A stretch of 64,000 nucleotides of DNA from Corynebacterium hindlerae. Its GTDB lineage: Bacteria > Actinomycetota > Actinomycetes > Mycobacteriales > Mycobacteriaceae. The notes beneath the pieces are model-generated. The model worked only from the letters and a program-made list of their open reading frames with translations, was not told the origin of the DNA and made no database searches. Positions 7,868 to 20,452 of this stretch are shown one piece after another (position 1 is the stretch's first letter; every line of letters starts with the position of its first letter). The stretch spans positions 1,395,069-1,459,068 of the forward strand of contig NZ_CP059833.1 in the NCBI RefSeq assembly GCF_014117265.1. The letters run 5' to 3'. The position numbers and the translations under genes were made by a program.

Positions 7868-9371
7868 GTGTTCTATTGTTCATCACCCCGGGCACCGGGT
7901 AGGGGTTGTCCTGCAGCCAGGCGGTGAATTCTTCTTTCCACTTCCCCACTGGCGGGAATAGCCCGTCCACCGGATTGCCTTCCGCTACTCGTGCAGCAAC
8001 CCACTCATCTTCGTGTTCTTTCTTCAGCGCGGCGATTGCTACCTCTTCGGCTATCTCACGCGGAATGACAATCACTCCGTCGTCATCGCCAACAATCACG
8101 TCGCCGGGGATAACCGTGGCGTTGCCACATCCAATGGCGACATCCATTTCCCAAGGGACATGCTTGCGCCCTAGCACGGCCGGGTGGGCTACCTGACCAA
8201 ACACCGGCAGCCCGATCTCCTTGACCGCTGCGTAGTCACGGATTCCACCGTCAGTGACTACTCCTGCTGCGCCCAGGTGCTTAGCGCGTAACGCCAACAC
8301 GTCGCCGAGGGTGCCGGAGCCGGATTCGGAGCGCGCCTCAACTACCAGAACTTCTCCAGGCTTTACGGAATCAAATGCTTGCTTTTGAGCATTAAACCCG
8401 CCACCGTACTTCTTAAACAGGTCCTCGCGACCGGGAAGAAAACGCAGCGTCTTTGCTACGCCAACCATCTTGGTCCCCGGGGTCTGTGGGTGTACCCCTT
8501 CAATCACGACCTGGTTCAGGCCACGGTTGCGCAGTTGGGCAGATAGCCCGGCGGTTGGTGCGGCCATGAGCATTTCGCGCAGGCGAGCTGGAATCGCATT
8601 GGAGTCTTCCGGCAGACCTGCCTCGGCCCGAGAGCCCCACGCTTCTTCGCGTTGCTTGTCGTCAATGTACGGAAGCATGCCGAGTGCTTCATCAAAGCTT
8701 TCGGTTCCCGCCACTACCGTGGTAGTCAATTTCCCGGAGGTCGGGGCGCCTGGCGCGTTCGGGGCATCGACCTCGATTTCAACGACGTCACCAGGCTTAA
8801 TCACCGTGGAACCCGCTGGCGTACCGGTCAAAATAATGTCCCCAGGCTCTAGCGTCATATGCTGCGATAGGTCAGCCACGAACTGCGCCAACGGGAAGAT
8901 CAAATCCTCCTGGGAAGTACCGCCTTCTTGGGCCAATTCGCCATTCACCCAAGTGCGAATGCGGAGCTCTTCCGGGGTGACGGTACGGGCGTCGATAAGC
9001 TGCGGCCCAAGCGGAGTGTAGCCGTCACGGCTCTTCGAGCGAGTGTTGGAGCCTTTGTCCTGTGCGCGGTAGTCGTAAATGCCGAGGTCGTTCGAGGCGG
9101 TGACGTGGGAAACGTACGACCACGCATCAGCGAGCGGCACCCGTCGCGCTTGCTTACCGACGACCAGTGCAATTTCACCCTCGAATGCCATGAGTTCACA
9201 CCCGGCGGGGAGCACTGCTTCACCACCTGAAGCCGCGAGCGAACTGGTCGCCTTCATGAAGTACGAGGGCTGCTTAGGGCGACGGCCACGTTGCGCCGCT
9301 CTGGACTCAAAAGCCACATGTACGGCAATGATTTTTCCCGGTTTGCTCGGAAGTTGGGGGGTAGGGGACAT
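7860..9371 (-). CDS. hpaG: FAH-family isomerase/decarboxylase fused to an RraA-like domain (HpaG-like)
   Basis: A 503-residue two-domain protein. Residues 1-225 are a fumarylacetoacetate-hydrolase fold with the metal-binding pair in FEGEIALVVG, then SNDLGIYDYRAQDKG and PGDIILTGTPAGSTVIKPGD. Residues 250-480 are an RraA/HMG-aldolase-like domain with the signature GVVTDGGIRDYAAVKE. In E. coli HpaG two FAH modules carry the isomerase and decarboxylase steps; here the second module is replaced by an unrelated fold. The likely task is decarboxylation of 5-oxopent-3-ene-1,2,5-tricarboxylate, isomerisation, or both. RraA-fold enzymes are known as aldolases and decarboxylases. The ATG has a strong AGGAGAGG site and is the first gene of the leftward operon. 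Confidence 0.8.
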   Translation of the reverse strand: MSPTPQLPSKPGKIIAVHVAFESRAAQRGRRPKQPSYFMKATSSLAASGGEAVLPAGCELMAFEGEIALVVGKQARRVPLADAWSYVSHVTASNDLGIYDYRAQDKGSNTRSKSRDGYTPLGPQLIDARTVTPEELRIRTWVNGELAQEGGTSQEDLIFPLAQFVADLSQHMTLEPGDIILTGTPAGSTVIKPGDVVEIEVDAPNAPGAPTSGKLTTTVVAGTESFDEALGMLPYIDDKQREEAWGSRAEAGLPEDSNAIPARLREMLMAAPTAGLSAQLRNRGLNQVVIEGVHPQTPGTKMVGVAKTLRFLPGREDLFKKYGGGFNAQKQAFDSVKPGEVLVVEARSESGSGTLGDVLALRAKHLGAAGVVTDGGIRDYAAVKEIGLPVFGQVAHPAVLGRKHVPWEMDVAIGCGNATVIPGDVIVGDDDGVIVIPREIAEEVAIAALKKEHEDEWVAARVAEGNPVDGLFPPVGKWKEEFTAWLQDNPYPVPGVMNNRTHD

Positions 9372-9409
9372 AACCTCTCCTGAACATTGCTTCTTGACTC
9401 GTTGCCAAG

Positions 9410-9421
9410 ATCGTATATGAT
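9410..9421. promoter_or_regulatory. Candidate GntR operator ATCGTATATGAT
   Basis: This near-palindromic 12-mer lies in the 148-bp gap between the divergent hpaG-type gene and the MHS transporter gene. An 11-of-12 match on the other strand occurs at 10946-10957, upstream of the FAD monooxygenase. FCD-type GntR proteins commonly bind short palindromes with a TATA/GTATAC core. On the minus strand its TATA core falls about where the -10 element of the leftward operon would be, after TTGCGC, so a bound regulator would block transcription. Binding by the 7199-7867 regulator is inferred. Confidence 0.55.
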
Positions 9422-9519
9422 TCCCTGTAGTTGCGCAAGTAACCTACATCACGTCAATCACCGGCTGAGTTGCAGATCACCCAATTACCGCTCGGCAAAA
9501 CCGCATTGAAAGATCCAAC

Positions 9520-10911
9520 ATGACAGACCAAACCACAGCGCACCCCACGACATCTACAGCTACTGAGGCAGCGTCCTCCCCCAGCGAGCAGCGACGCGTA
9601 GCTGCTGCTACCGTTGTCGGCACCGCCATCGAGTGGTACGACTTCTTCCTGTACGCTGCCGCCGCCGGCCTAGTGTTTAAGCAGCTCATGTTCAGTCCCA
9701 TGGGCCCGGCCGCCGCGACCATTGTCTCCTTCCTCACGGTCGGACTCAGCTTCCTGTTCCGACCACTGGGAGCCTTCCTTGCAGGCCATTTCGGTGACAA
9801 AATCGGACGCCGAAAAATCCTCATGATCACGCTCATCATGATGGGCGTCGCCACCACCCTCATCGGCGTACTGCCGACCTACGCAACCATCGGCATTGCC
9901 TCCCCGCTCCTCCTCGTCCTCCTTCGCATTATTCAGGGCATTTCCGCAGGTGGTGAATGGGGTGGCGCGGTACTGATGGCTGTGGAACATGCCCCCGTGA
10001 ACAAACGCGGACTGTTCGGCGCCTTCCCGCAGATCGGTGTTCCCATGGGCCTACTGATGGCGTCCGGAATGCTCGCCATCATGGCAAAAGTCGCCCCTGG
10101 TGATGCCTTCCTCGACTGGGGTTGGCGCGTCCCCTTCCTGCTGAGCTTTGTGCTCATCCTCATCGGTTTTGTCATTCGCCACGGCGTCGAGGAATCTCCT
10201 GTTTTCGCCGAAATTGCAGAACGCGCCGAACATGCAAGCGCGCCGATCCCCAAACTCCTGCGCGAGCACCCGGTTCTGGTGTGCATTGCCGCCCTCATTT
10301 TCGCTGGTAACGGCGCCGTTGGCTACATGACCACCGGTGGCTACATTCAGAACTACGCCACTGACCCTAATGGCCCCATTGGTCTGCCGCGCGGAGAGGT
10401 GCTGACCGCCGTCACCATCTCAGCTTCAAGCTGGCTACTGTTCACTCTCTTGGCAGGCTGGGTGTCTGACCTTATCGGACGTCGCAACACCTATATTGTT
10501 GGCTTCCTCCTGCAGCTCGCTGGCGTAGCCGCGCTATTTCCTATGGTCAACACCGGTTCCATCGCCAACATCACCATTGCGCTTTGCTTCCTCACCATCG
10601 GGCTTGGCTTCACCTACGGCCAGCAAGCCGCGCTGTACGCAGAGCTTTTCCCAGCCTCAATTCGCTTCTCCGGCGTTTCTATTTCCTACGCGATTGGCTC
10701 GATCGTGGGAGGCGCTTTCGCCCCGACCATCGCAGCTGCCCTCGTTCAGCGCACCGGAACCACCACCTCTGTCACGCTATACCTCGCTGGGATGACAATT
10801 CTTGGCCTGTTTGCCGTGTTCTCACTTCGGGAGCGCAAAGGAATCCCGCTGGGTCCAAATCACGAAGCAGAACAAGCACAGAGCCCTATTCGGGGATTTG
10901 CGAAGGTATAA
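9520..10911 (+). CDS. MFS transporter, metabolite:H+ symporter type (aromatic acid uptake)
   Basis: A 463-residue, 12-helix major facilitator permease of the MHS subfamily (ShiA/ProP/KgtP-like). The opening is the family signature AAATVVGTAIEWYDFFLY. The loop 2-3 motif GHFGDKIGRRKILM and its repeat SDLIGRRNTYIVG are present. It sits divergent from the homoprotocatechuate operon and upstream of the monooxygenase, so the cargo is probably a hydroxyphenylacetate or hydroxybenzoate taken up with protons. The substrate cannot be deduced from sequence alone. The ATG has only a weak purine site (GAAAGATCC). Confidence 0.87.
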   Translation: MTDQTTAHPTTSTATEAASSPSEQRRVAAATVVGTAIEWYDFFLYAAAAGLVFKQLMFSPMGPAAATIVSFLTVGLSFLFRPLGAFLAGHFGDKIGRRKILMITLIMMGVATTLIGVLPTYATIGIASPLLLVLLRIIQGISAGGEWGGAVLMAVEHAPVNKRGLFGAFPQIGVPMGLLMASGMLAIMAKVAPGDAFLDWGWRVPFLLSFVLILIGFVIRHGVEESPVFAEIAERAEHASAPIPKLLREHPVLVCIAALIFAGNGAVGYMTTGGYIQNYATDPNGPIGLPRGEVLTAVTISASSWLLFTLLAGWVSDLIGRRNTYIVGFLLQLAGVAALFPMVNTGSIANITIALCFLTIGLGFTYGQQAALYAELFPASIRFSGVSISYAIGSIVGGAFAPTIAAALVQRTGTTTSVTLYLAGMTILGLFAVFSLRERKGIPLGPNHEAEQAQSPIRGFAKV

Positions 10912-10945
10912 GCAGTTTTGTAATCCGCGACACAAAACGCGATTG

Positions 10946-10957
10946 ATGATATACGAT
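10946..10957. promoter_or_regulatory. Second candidate GntR operator ATGATATACGAT
   Basis: Read on the opposite strand this is ATCGTATATCAT, matching the site at 9410-9421 in 11 of 12 positions. It lies about 90 bp before the start codon of the FAD monooxygenase, suggesting that this gene and the leftward hpa operon respond to the same regulator. It is one of only two such sites I noticed while reading the island; no formal scan was done. Confidence 0.5.
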
Positions 10958-11047
10958 TGTGTGCAATAACTGAGAGCTGCAGCACAGCGCGTCGGCAAGC
11001 GCGTGCAACGACATGTGACCGAGAAGTTTCATTTAAGGAGTAATTCC

Positions 11048-12904
11048 ATGCATTTCCACCACCACGGGTACGTTTCCGAAGACCCCCGCACGCTCCCCGC
11101 TGCTGGCATCGGTCTGAATCGGCCGGCCGAGCTTCCCGACGAAATGGATGTGCTGATTGTCGGCACCGGCCCAGCCGGAATGATCGCAGCGGCGCAGCTC
11201 TCCATGTTTCCCAACGTACACACCCGAATCATCGATCGCCGCCCACACCGGTTGGAAATCGGCCAAGCTGACGGTATTCAGGCCCGTAGCGTCGAAACGT
11301 TCCAGGCTTTTGGATTTGCAAACGAAATCATCGACGAGGCTTACCGGATTACCGAAATGTGTTTCTGGAAGCCTAACCCAGACAATCCGGCCGAGATTAT
11401 TCGTACCGCACGCACCCCGGACGATCCGAACAACATCTCTGAGTTCCCGCACCTCATTGTGAATCAGGCGCGCGTGCTCGACCATTTTGCAACGTTTATG
11501 AAGCGATCTCCTTCCCGGATGGAGCCTGATTTTGGTTGGGAGTTCCTCGGCCTCGAAATCACCAAAGCGGAGGACTACCCGGTTGTCGTATCGCTGCGTG
11601 GTACCGGCCCGAGCAACGAGGGCGTTGAGCGCACCGTCCGAGCCAAATATGTCGTAGGCTGCGATGGCGCGCGTTCTGGTGTTCGCAAGGCAATCGGCAG
11701 AACGCTTGCTGGTGACGCCGCCAACCATGCCTGGGGCGTGATGGATGTGCTGGCGGATACCGATTTCCCAGATATCCGTACCAAATGTGCCATTCAGTCA
11801 TCGCAAGGTTCGATTCTTCACATTCCGCGCGAAGGTGGTCATTTGTTCCGCATGTACGTCGATCTCGGCGTGGTGCCGGAAGGTGACAATGGGGCGATCC
11901 GAAAGACCCCAATCGAAGCTGTGATTAAGAAGGCGAACGAAATCATGGCTCCTTACATGGTGGACGTGAAAAACGTTGCCTGGAGCTCAGTGTATGAAGT
12001 GGGGCACCGCGTCACGGACCACTTCGACGACTGCTCCGACAAGGGTGGCACGCCGCGAGTCTTCATCACCGGCGATGCGTGCCATACCCACTCGGCAAAA
12101 GCAGGTCAGGGAATGAACGTGTCCATGCAGGACGGTTTCAATATTGCCTGGAAGCTGGGCGCAGTCATCTCTGGGCTGTCCCCTGCGTCCTTGCTGAGTA
12201 CCTACTCCGCAGAGCGCCAGGTGGTCGCGCAAAACCTCATCGACTTCGACAAGGAATGGTCTACGCTCATGGCGAAGCCTGCCGAGGAGTTTGAGGATCC
12301 AAAGTTCCTGGAAGAGTTCTACGTTAAGACTGCCGAATTCCCGGCCGGCTTTATGACACAGTACGAGGACTCCCTGATCACTTACGGTGCCAGCGATCAG
12401 TCCTTGGCAACCGGATACCCGCTGGGTAAGCGGTTCCGCTCCGCTGAGGTCGCCCGGGTATCCGACGGCAACCCGATCCACCTCGGGCACCAGGCCGTTG
12501 CTGATGGTCGCTGGCGAATCTACGTGTTTGGTGACGCCGCGGGCACCACGGTGAACGACTGGGCTGCGTGGTGGGGTTCTGCGGAGTCACCGCAGCGTTT
12601 CACTCCGGTCGACGGTGACACGGACGCGCTTTTCGACATCCGTGTGATTTACAACAGTGAGCACCCAGAAATCGATATCCCAAGTGCTCCTGCGGCATTT
12701 AAACCCCGCGTAGGCAGCTTCGGAATTGAGTACTGGGAGAAGATCTACGGAATTATTCCGGGTAACAGTATCTTCCCCGAGCGCGGTATTGCAGACACCG
12801 GTGCGGTGGTAGTAGTACGTCCAGACCAATATGTTGCGGGAATTTTCGCGCTGGATGATACTGCCACTCTTAATGACTTCCTCACGCCAATTTTCACCAC
12901 TTAA
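11048..12904 (+). CDS. Single-component FAD-dependent aromatic hydroxylase (MobA/phenol 2-monooxygenase type)
   Basis: I start at the ATG at 11048, preceded by AAGGAG at 7 bases, giving 618 residues; a longer in-frame start at 11003 lacks such a site. The Rossmann FAD motif is VLIVGTGPAGMIAAAQL, the DG motif is YVVGCDGARSGVRKAIG and the GD motif is RVFITGDACHTHSAKAGQGMN. A thioredoxin-like C-terminal domain follows, as in phenol 2-monooxygenase and 3-hydroxybenzoate 4-monooxygenase. Next to a homoprotocatechuate operon without the usual HpaBC pair, it may hydroxylate a monohydroxyphenylacetate; 3-hydroxybenzoate is a real alternative. A terminator follows the stop at once. Confidence 0.87.
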   Translation: MHFHHHGYVSEDPRTLPAAGIGLNRPAELPDEMDVLIVGTGPAGMIAAAQLSMFPNVHTRIIDRRPHRLEIGQADGIQARSVETFQAFGFANEIIDEAYRITEMCFWKPNPDNPAEIIRTARTPDDPNNISEFPHLIVNQARVLDHFATFMKRSPSRMEPDFGWEFLGLEITKAEDYPVVVSLRGTGPSNEGVERTVRAKYVVGCDGARSGVRKAIGRTLAGDAANHAWGVMDVLADTDFPDIRTKCAIQSSQGSILHIPREGGHLFRMYVDLGVVPEGDNGAIRKTPIEAVIKKANEIMAPYMVDVKNVAWSSVYEVGHRVTDHFDDCSDKGGTPRVFITGDACHTHSAKAGQGMNVSMQDGFNIAWKLGAVISGLSPASLLSTYSAERQVVAQNLIDFDKEWSTLMAKPAEEFEDPKFLEEFYVKTAEFPAGFMTQYEDSLITYGASDQSLATGYPLGKRFRSAEVARVSDGNPIHLGHQAVADGRWRIYVFGDAAGTTVNDWAAWWGSAESPQRFTPVDGDTDALFDIRVIYNSEHPEIDIPSAPAAFKPRVGSFGIEYWEKIYGIIPGNSIFPERGIADTGAVVVVRPDQYVAGIFALDDTATLNDFLTPIFTT

Positions 12905-12915
12905 CCTCTAATGCT

Positions 12916-12954
12916 GCTTAAGGCCCGACGCCCTTGTGGGCTCGGGCCTTAAGC
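12916..12954 (+). terminator. Strong terminator hairpin after the monooxygenase gene
   Basis: Perfect 13-bp arms GCTTAAGGCCCGA / TCGGGCCTTAAGC surround a loop that itself contains GCCC and GGGC and can extend the stem. It begins 12 bases after the stop codon. There is no long T-run, but the stem is very stable and would end the rightward transcript. Confidence 0.8.
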
Positions 12955-13210
12955 ATTCCTGGGATACAAGGCGGATCCTTAGGATCGTGGAAACACCTGA
13001 CCGTGATTGCAGGTGTGTGGGGTCCCCTCGGTGGGATCCTAAAGCGGAGGTTGTTGAGCAGCTGTGCTCGTTGGTCCGCGACAGTCGTAGCGTCCGCGAC
13101 GCAGCGGAGGAATGGGGACTGAACCACAATGGGGCTTCTCGCAGGAAGAAAACTATTTCCAAGCCCGGTGCATTATCACCTGGGTTGTTTCGGTCGGGCA
13201 CACAGCTACC
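12955..13210. other. Non-coding debris between the catabolic island and IS remnants
   Basis: No convincing gene. A short plus-strand reading frame at about 13030-13140 reads like a helix-turn-helix fragment (VRDSRSVRDAAEEWG), the sort of thing found at the start of transposases. It has no credible start or end and is too short to assign. Confidence 0.35.
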
Positions 13211-13623
13211 CAGGGTTAAGAGGCAAAATGTGTGCCTGAATTCCACAGTAAAGCCAGGTCAGGGCACGTAAACAGGTGCTGTATATTGTTCCTGCTAGCA
13301 GGTGCGGTTACCCAACTCCAGTGATGAAAAAACGACCCGATGCCCCGTCTGCCTGGGACAAAAGCAAAAACAACGGCACTACCAGGTGACACTTGGACCA
13401 CCAAAACCAAAGATGATCACACACGCGGCGATCTTTTCGGGCCTTCTATGCTTATGCTGTCGGCTCAACCGCAATGACCGATACTGCAGGCTCGTTGGGT
13501 ATCTCCCGATGGAGCACGCCAATCGGGTAACAGTCCGATCTGCTCTGTTGCGTCAACGGCTATGCCAGTCGACTGTTAACACATCAGTTCCTGGCCGGAC
13601 ACATATTTTGTTGCTTAACCCTG
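13211..13623 (+). mobile_element. Internally deleted IS1249-like element with terminal inverted repeats
   Basis: Both ends carry the same roughly 26-bp sequence in opposite orientation. The left end 13211-13236 starts CAGGGTTAAG and ends ATGTGTGCC; the right end 13597-13623 starts GGACACATATTTTG and ends CTTAACCCTG. Between them lies the broken start of a transposase gene. At about 410 bp the element is far shorter than a working IS and cannot move unaided. A third copy of the end sequence, in the orientation of the right one, sits at 13794-13823. Confidence 0.55.
13324..13595 (+). pseudogene. Remnant of an IS1249-type transposase N terminus
   Basis: From the ATG at 13324 the frame reads MKKRPDAPSAWDKSKNNGTTR and then stops. 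A neighbouring frame supplies the zinc-ribbon half TTRCPVC. After a further frame change, FYAYAVGSTAMTDTAGSLGIS resembles the FLDWLLGS...A..LGIS helix-turn-helix part of IS1249/IS256-like transposases. The gene is broken by stops and frameshifts and lacks the whole catalytic domain. Family assignment is from memory of the N-terminal pattern. Confidence 0.5.
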
Positions 13624-13625
13624 TA

Positions 13626-13724
13626 AAACCCGGGAAGTATTCCCCGGGTTTCGGTGATTTTTTAGGCTTTACACTTGCTATTTCGCTGTTTTTGGTCCGA
13701 GATCCGGGGAATGCTTCCCGGGTT
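13626..13724 (-). repeat. Two-hairpin CCCGGG intergenic repeat, copy 1
   Basis: On the minus strand this copy consists of a hairpin around CCCGGGAAGCATTCCCCGG, a core with AAAAACAGCGAAATAGCAAG, and a second hairpin with arms AAACCCGGG / CCCGGGTTT. The same order and spacing occur at 41663-41760 and 57441-57545. It lies between IS remnants here, with no intact gene to terminate, so it is not simply a terminator. Confidence 0.7.
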
Positions 13725-13793
13725 TTAGTAAGAAACTTCAGGGGCCGTGGCCAAAGACCCAGGGGTGAGGTAACAACCGACAACACGCCCACC

Positions 13794-13823
13794 GGACACA
13801 CATTTTGTCCTTTAACCCCTGGG
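13794..13823 (+). repeat. Solitary copy of the IS-remnant end sequence
   Basis: GGACACACATTTTG followed by a few bases and TTAACCCCTGGG repeats the right end of the element at 13211-13623 with small changes. It abuts the left inverted repeat of the IS3 element within two bases, so it may be the end of another partly deleted copy that the IS3 element cut into. Confidence 0.5.
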
Positions 13824-13864
13824 CTGTGTCAAGTTTTGTTGACGGTTAGACCCGTTTGTTTTGG

Positions 13865-14731
13865 TTAGGCTGCAAGGGCCTCGGGGAGTAATTCGGGGCT
13901 GGGGGTCAGGAAATCGGCCATCGCCTCAGCGGGAATGAGGCCGGTCGCACTATGGCGGCGCTGTCGGTTGTAATACGTCTCAATCCACGACAGTGTCTCT
14001 AGGCGGGCGTGCTGCTTGGAATCGAATTGTTTGCGCTCATGCAGCAGGTGAAGTTTCAGCGTGGAAAAGAAGGATTCCGCCACCGCATTGTCCCAGCACA
14101 CGCCAACAGAGCCGACAGACAAGCGAACGTCGAGTTCTTCGGCGCAGTCAGCGAACACCTTTGAGGTGTACTGACTGCCTCTATCCGAGTGGAATATCGC
14201 ATCACCAGCAACGAAGCCTCGATCATGGGCCATGGTCAAGGCATCCACCACAAGCTTCGAGCGCATGGAATCGGCCATCGACCAGCCCACCACCATCCGG
14301 GTGCCCAGATCCATGACTGTGGCCAGGTACATCCAGCCTTCACGGGTGCGCAGGTACGTAATATCTCCGCACAAGACCGTGGTGGGCACTGGGGGATAAA
14401 ACATCCGCCGCAGGTAGTCTTTGCGCAGGTCAGCGTCAGGATCCGCAATGGTGGTGCGTACCTTCTTGCGTCGGTACTTCGTGACTAAATTGTTCTGCGC
14501 CATGATGGTGCGCACCGCGTACAACGTGGTGTCAATACCTTCAGCGACCAGGTCAGCAAAAATGGTGCGAGCACCGGCAAACCCTTTGTGCTTGGTCGTG
14601 AAAAGCTCTGTGACGCGGGCACTGATGGCAAGCCTGCGCCCCCTGGGAGAAGATGCAGCCACAGGGGTGTGGTGGCGTTTCTTCCAGGCGTAGTAGCCGG
14701 CTCTGCTGACGTTAAGGACGCGTGCCATCAT
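13865..14731 (-). CDS. IS3-family transposase OrfB (DDE catalytic part)
   Basis: 288 residues from the ATG, but the frame is open upstream to the slippage site at about 14833, so the natural product is the OrfAB fusion. An N-terminal HTH_21-type segment precedes the integrase core. The catalytic triad appears as Asp in CGDITYLRTREGW, Asp in FHSDRGSQYTS and Glu in NAVAESFFSTLK, the D-D-35-E spacing of IS3 elements. It cuts and joins the IS ends. The C terminus NRQRRHSATGLIPAEAM is typical and complete. Confidence 0.92.
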   Translation of the reverse strand: MMARVLNVSRAGYYAWKKRHHTPVAASSPRGRRLAISARVTELFTTKHKGFAGARTIFADLVAEGIDTTLYAVRTIMAQNNLVTKYRRKKVRTTIADPDADLRKDYLRRMFYPPVPTTVLCGDITYLRTREGWMYLATVMDLGTRMVVGWSMADSMRSKLVVDALTMAHDRGFVAGDAIFHSDRGSQYTSKVFADCAEELDVRLSVGSVGVCWDNAVAESFFSTLKLHLLHERKQFDSKQHARLETLSWIETYYNRQRRHSATGLIPAEAMADFLTPSPELLPEALAA

Positions 14732-14802
14732 GGTGACCGAGTATCTGGGCTTGGTCGTGCCTTCTTTGTCGAAGTGGTAGATGACGCGGAAGAAGTCGTC
14801 TT

Positions 14803-15096
14803 CTACTGCTCCTTGGCAAAGAAGGCGCTGACTTTTTTTAAGAACTCGTTTTCAAGCTCCAGCTCCCGGATTCGTTTGGTCATTTCAGCTGGGTCTTGGG
14901 AGTTGGGGTCTGCTTTGCGCAGGTGAGAGCCGCGGCCGGTGCCTTGGGTGCCTTTGGCTTTGGCCACCCACCGGCCCAGAGCTGAGGAGGAGATCCCGTA
15001 CTCGGCAGCGACTTCCTCGCGTGTCTTGCCCAACACGAGAACCGCATCCACGCACTGCTGTTGAAATTCTTTTGGATAAGCCTTCGGCATAATCAC
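14803..15096 (-). CDS. IS3-family OrfA (helix-turn-helix)
   Basis: A 97-residue protein with an N-terminal helix-turn-helix (KTREEVAAEYGISSSALGRWV) that recognises the IS ends, and a C-terminal leucine-zipper-like region (MTKRIRELELENEFLKKV). Near its end the minus strand reads TTA AAA AAA GTC at 14841-14830. A -1 shift there continues without a stop into the orfB frame, reading SQRLLCQGAVEDDFF. OrfA alone normally acts as a repressor of transposition. Confidence 0.9.
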   Translation of the reverse strand: MIMPKAYPKEFQQQCVDAVLVLGKTREEVAAEYGISSSALGRWVAKAKGTQGTGRGSHLRKADPNSQDPAEMTKRIRELELENEFLKKVSAFFAKEQ

Positions 15097-15164
15097 ACAT
15101 CCTTGTCGTTGAGGGTTTCACCGTCAACAAGAATCATGACAGCTCACCCCACACCAAAACACAA

Positions 15165-15269
15165 AAAGAGGCGTGTGCGGAACACAACCTGTTCCACACA
15201 CCCCATCTTTTAACTAGATGACGAAAAGCGGTGTGTCTAGGACTTCACATCCTACACACACCGCTTTTC
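15165..15269 (-). terminator. Tandem intrinsic terminators of the rRNA operon
   Basis: Two hairpins lie just downstream of the 5S gene. The first (15223-15269) has perfect 14-bp arms GAAAAGCGGTGTGT / ACACACCGCTTTTC. The second has 12-bp arms at 15173-15184 and 15190-15201 with one mismatch, followed on the minus strand by CTCTTTTTG. Paired terminators are usual for highly transcribed rRNA operons. Confidence 0.85.
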
Positions 15270-15286
15270 ATGTTTGAAGTTTTTAG

Positions 15287-15403
15287 GCCGGCAGTGACCT
15301 ACTCTCCCACACCCTCCCAGGTGCAGTACCATCGGCGCAGCAAGGCTTAGCTTCCGGGTTCGGAATGGGACCGGGCGTTTCCCTCACGCTAACAACCACC
15401 GAC
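15287..15403 (-). rRNA. rrf: 5S ribosomal RNA
   Basis: The minus strand contains the conserved 5S loop CCCATTCCGAACCCGGAAG and ends GAGAGTAGGTCACTGCCGGC. The ends were set by helix I: GTCGGTGGT at the 5' end pairs with ACTGCCGGC at the 3' end, giving 117 nt. It is the last gene of the rRNA operon, 113 bp after the 23S gene. Confidence 0.93.
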
Positions 15404-15516
15404 ACAACCAACAACACAAACACACACACCGTGTGCTGCGTCAGACACTGCACAATGAACACGAACAACACTTAATTTCCACCCAACGTTTAGCACTACA
15501 TGTGCACCCAAAGGCA

Positions 15517-20452
<4,936 letters not shown>

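Larger units (their letters stand above)
13825..15141 (-). mobile_element. Intact IS3-family insertion sequence
   Basis: About 1317 bp bounded by imperfect 29-bp inverted repeats: 13825-13853 (TGTGTCAAG...TTGTTGACGG) and 15113-15141, whose complement begins TGTCATGATTCTTGTTGACGG. Inside lie orfA and orfB in the usual arrangement with an A AAA AAG slippage site. No clear 3-5 bp target duplication is visible: bases GGGC on one side and GCTC on the other. Both reading frames look intact, so the element may still be active. It sits between older IS debris and the rRNA terminators. Confidence 0.9.

Noticed and set aside
13302-13868. 188-codon plus-strand frame through the IS remnant
   Set aside because: It joins pieces of a broken transposase, a structural repeat and an IS end; the open frame is accidental.
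12905-15141. Prophage or integrative element boundary
   Set aside because: Only insertion-sequence debris is visible; there is no integrase, tRNA attachment site or phage structural gene.
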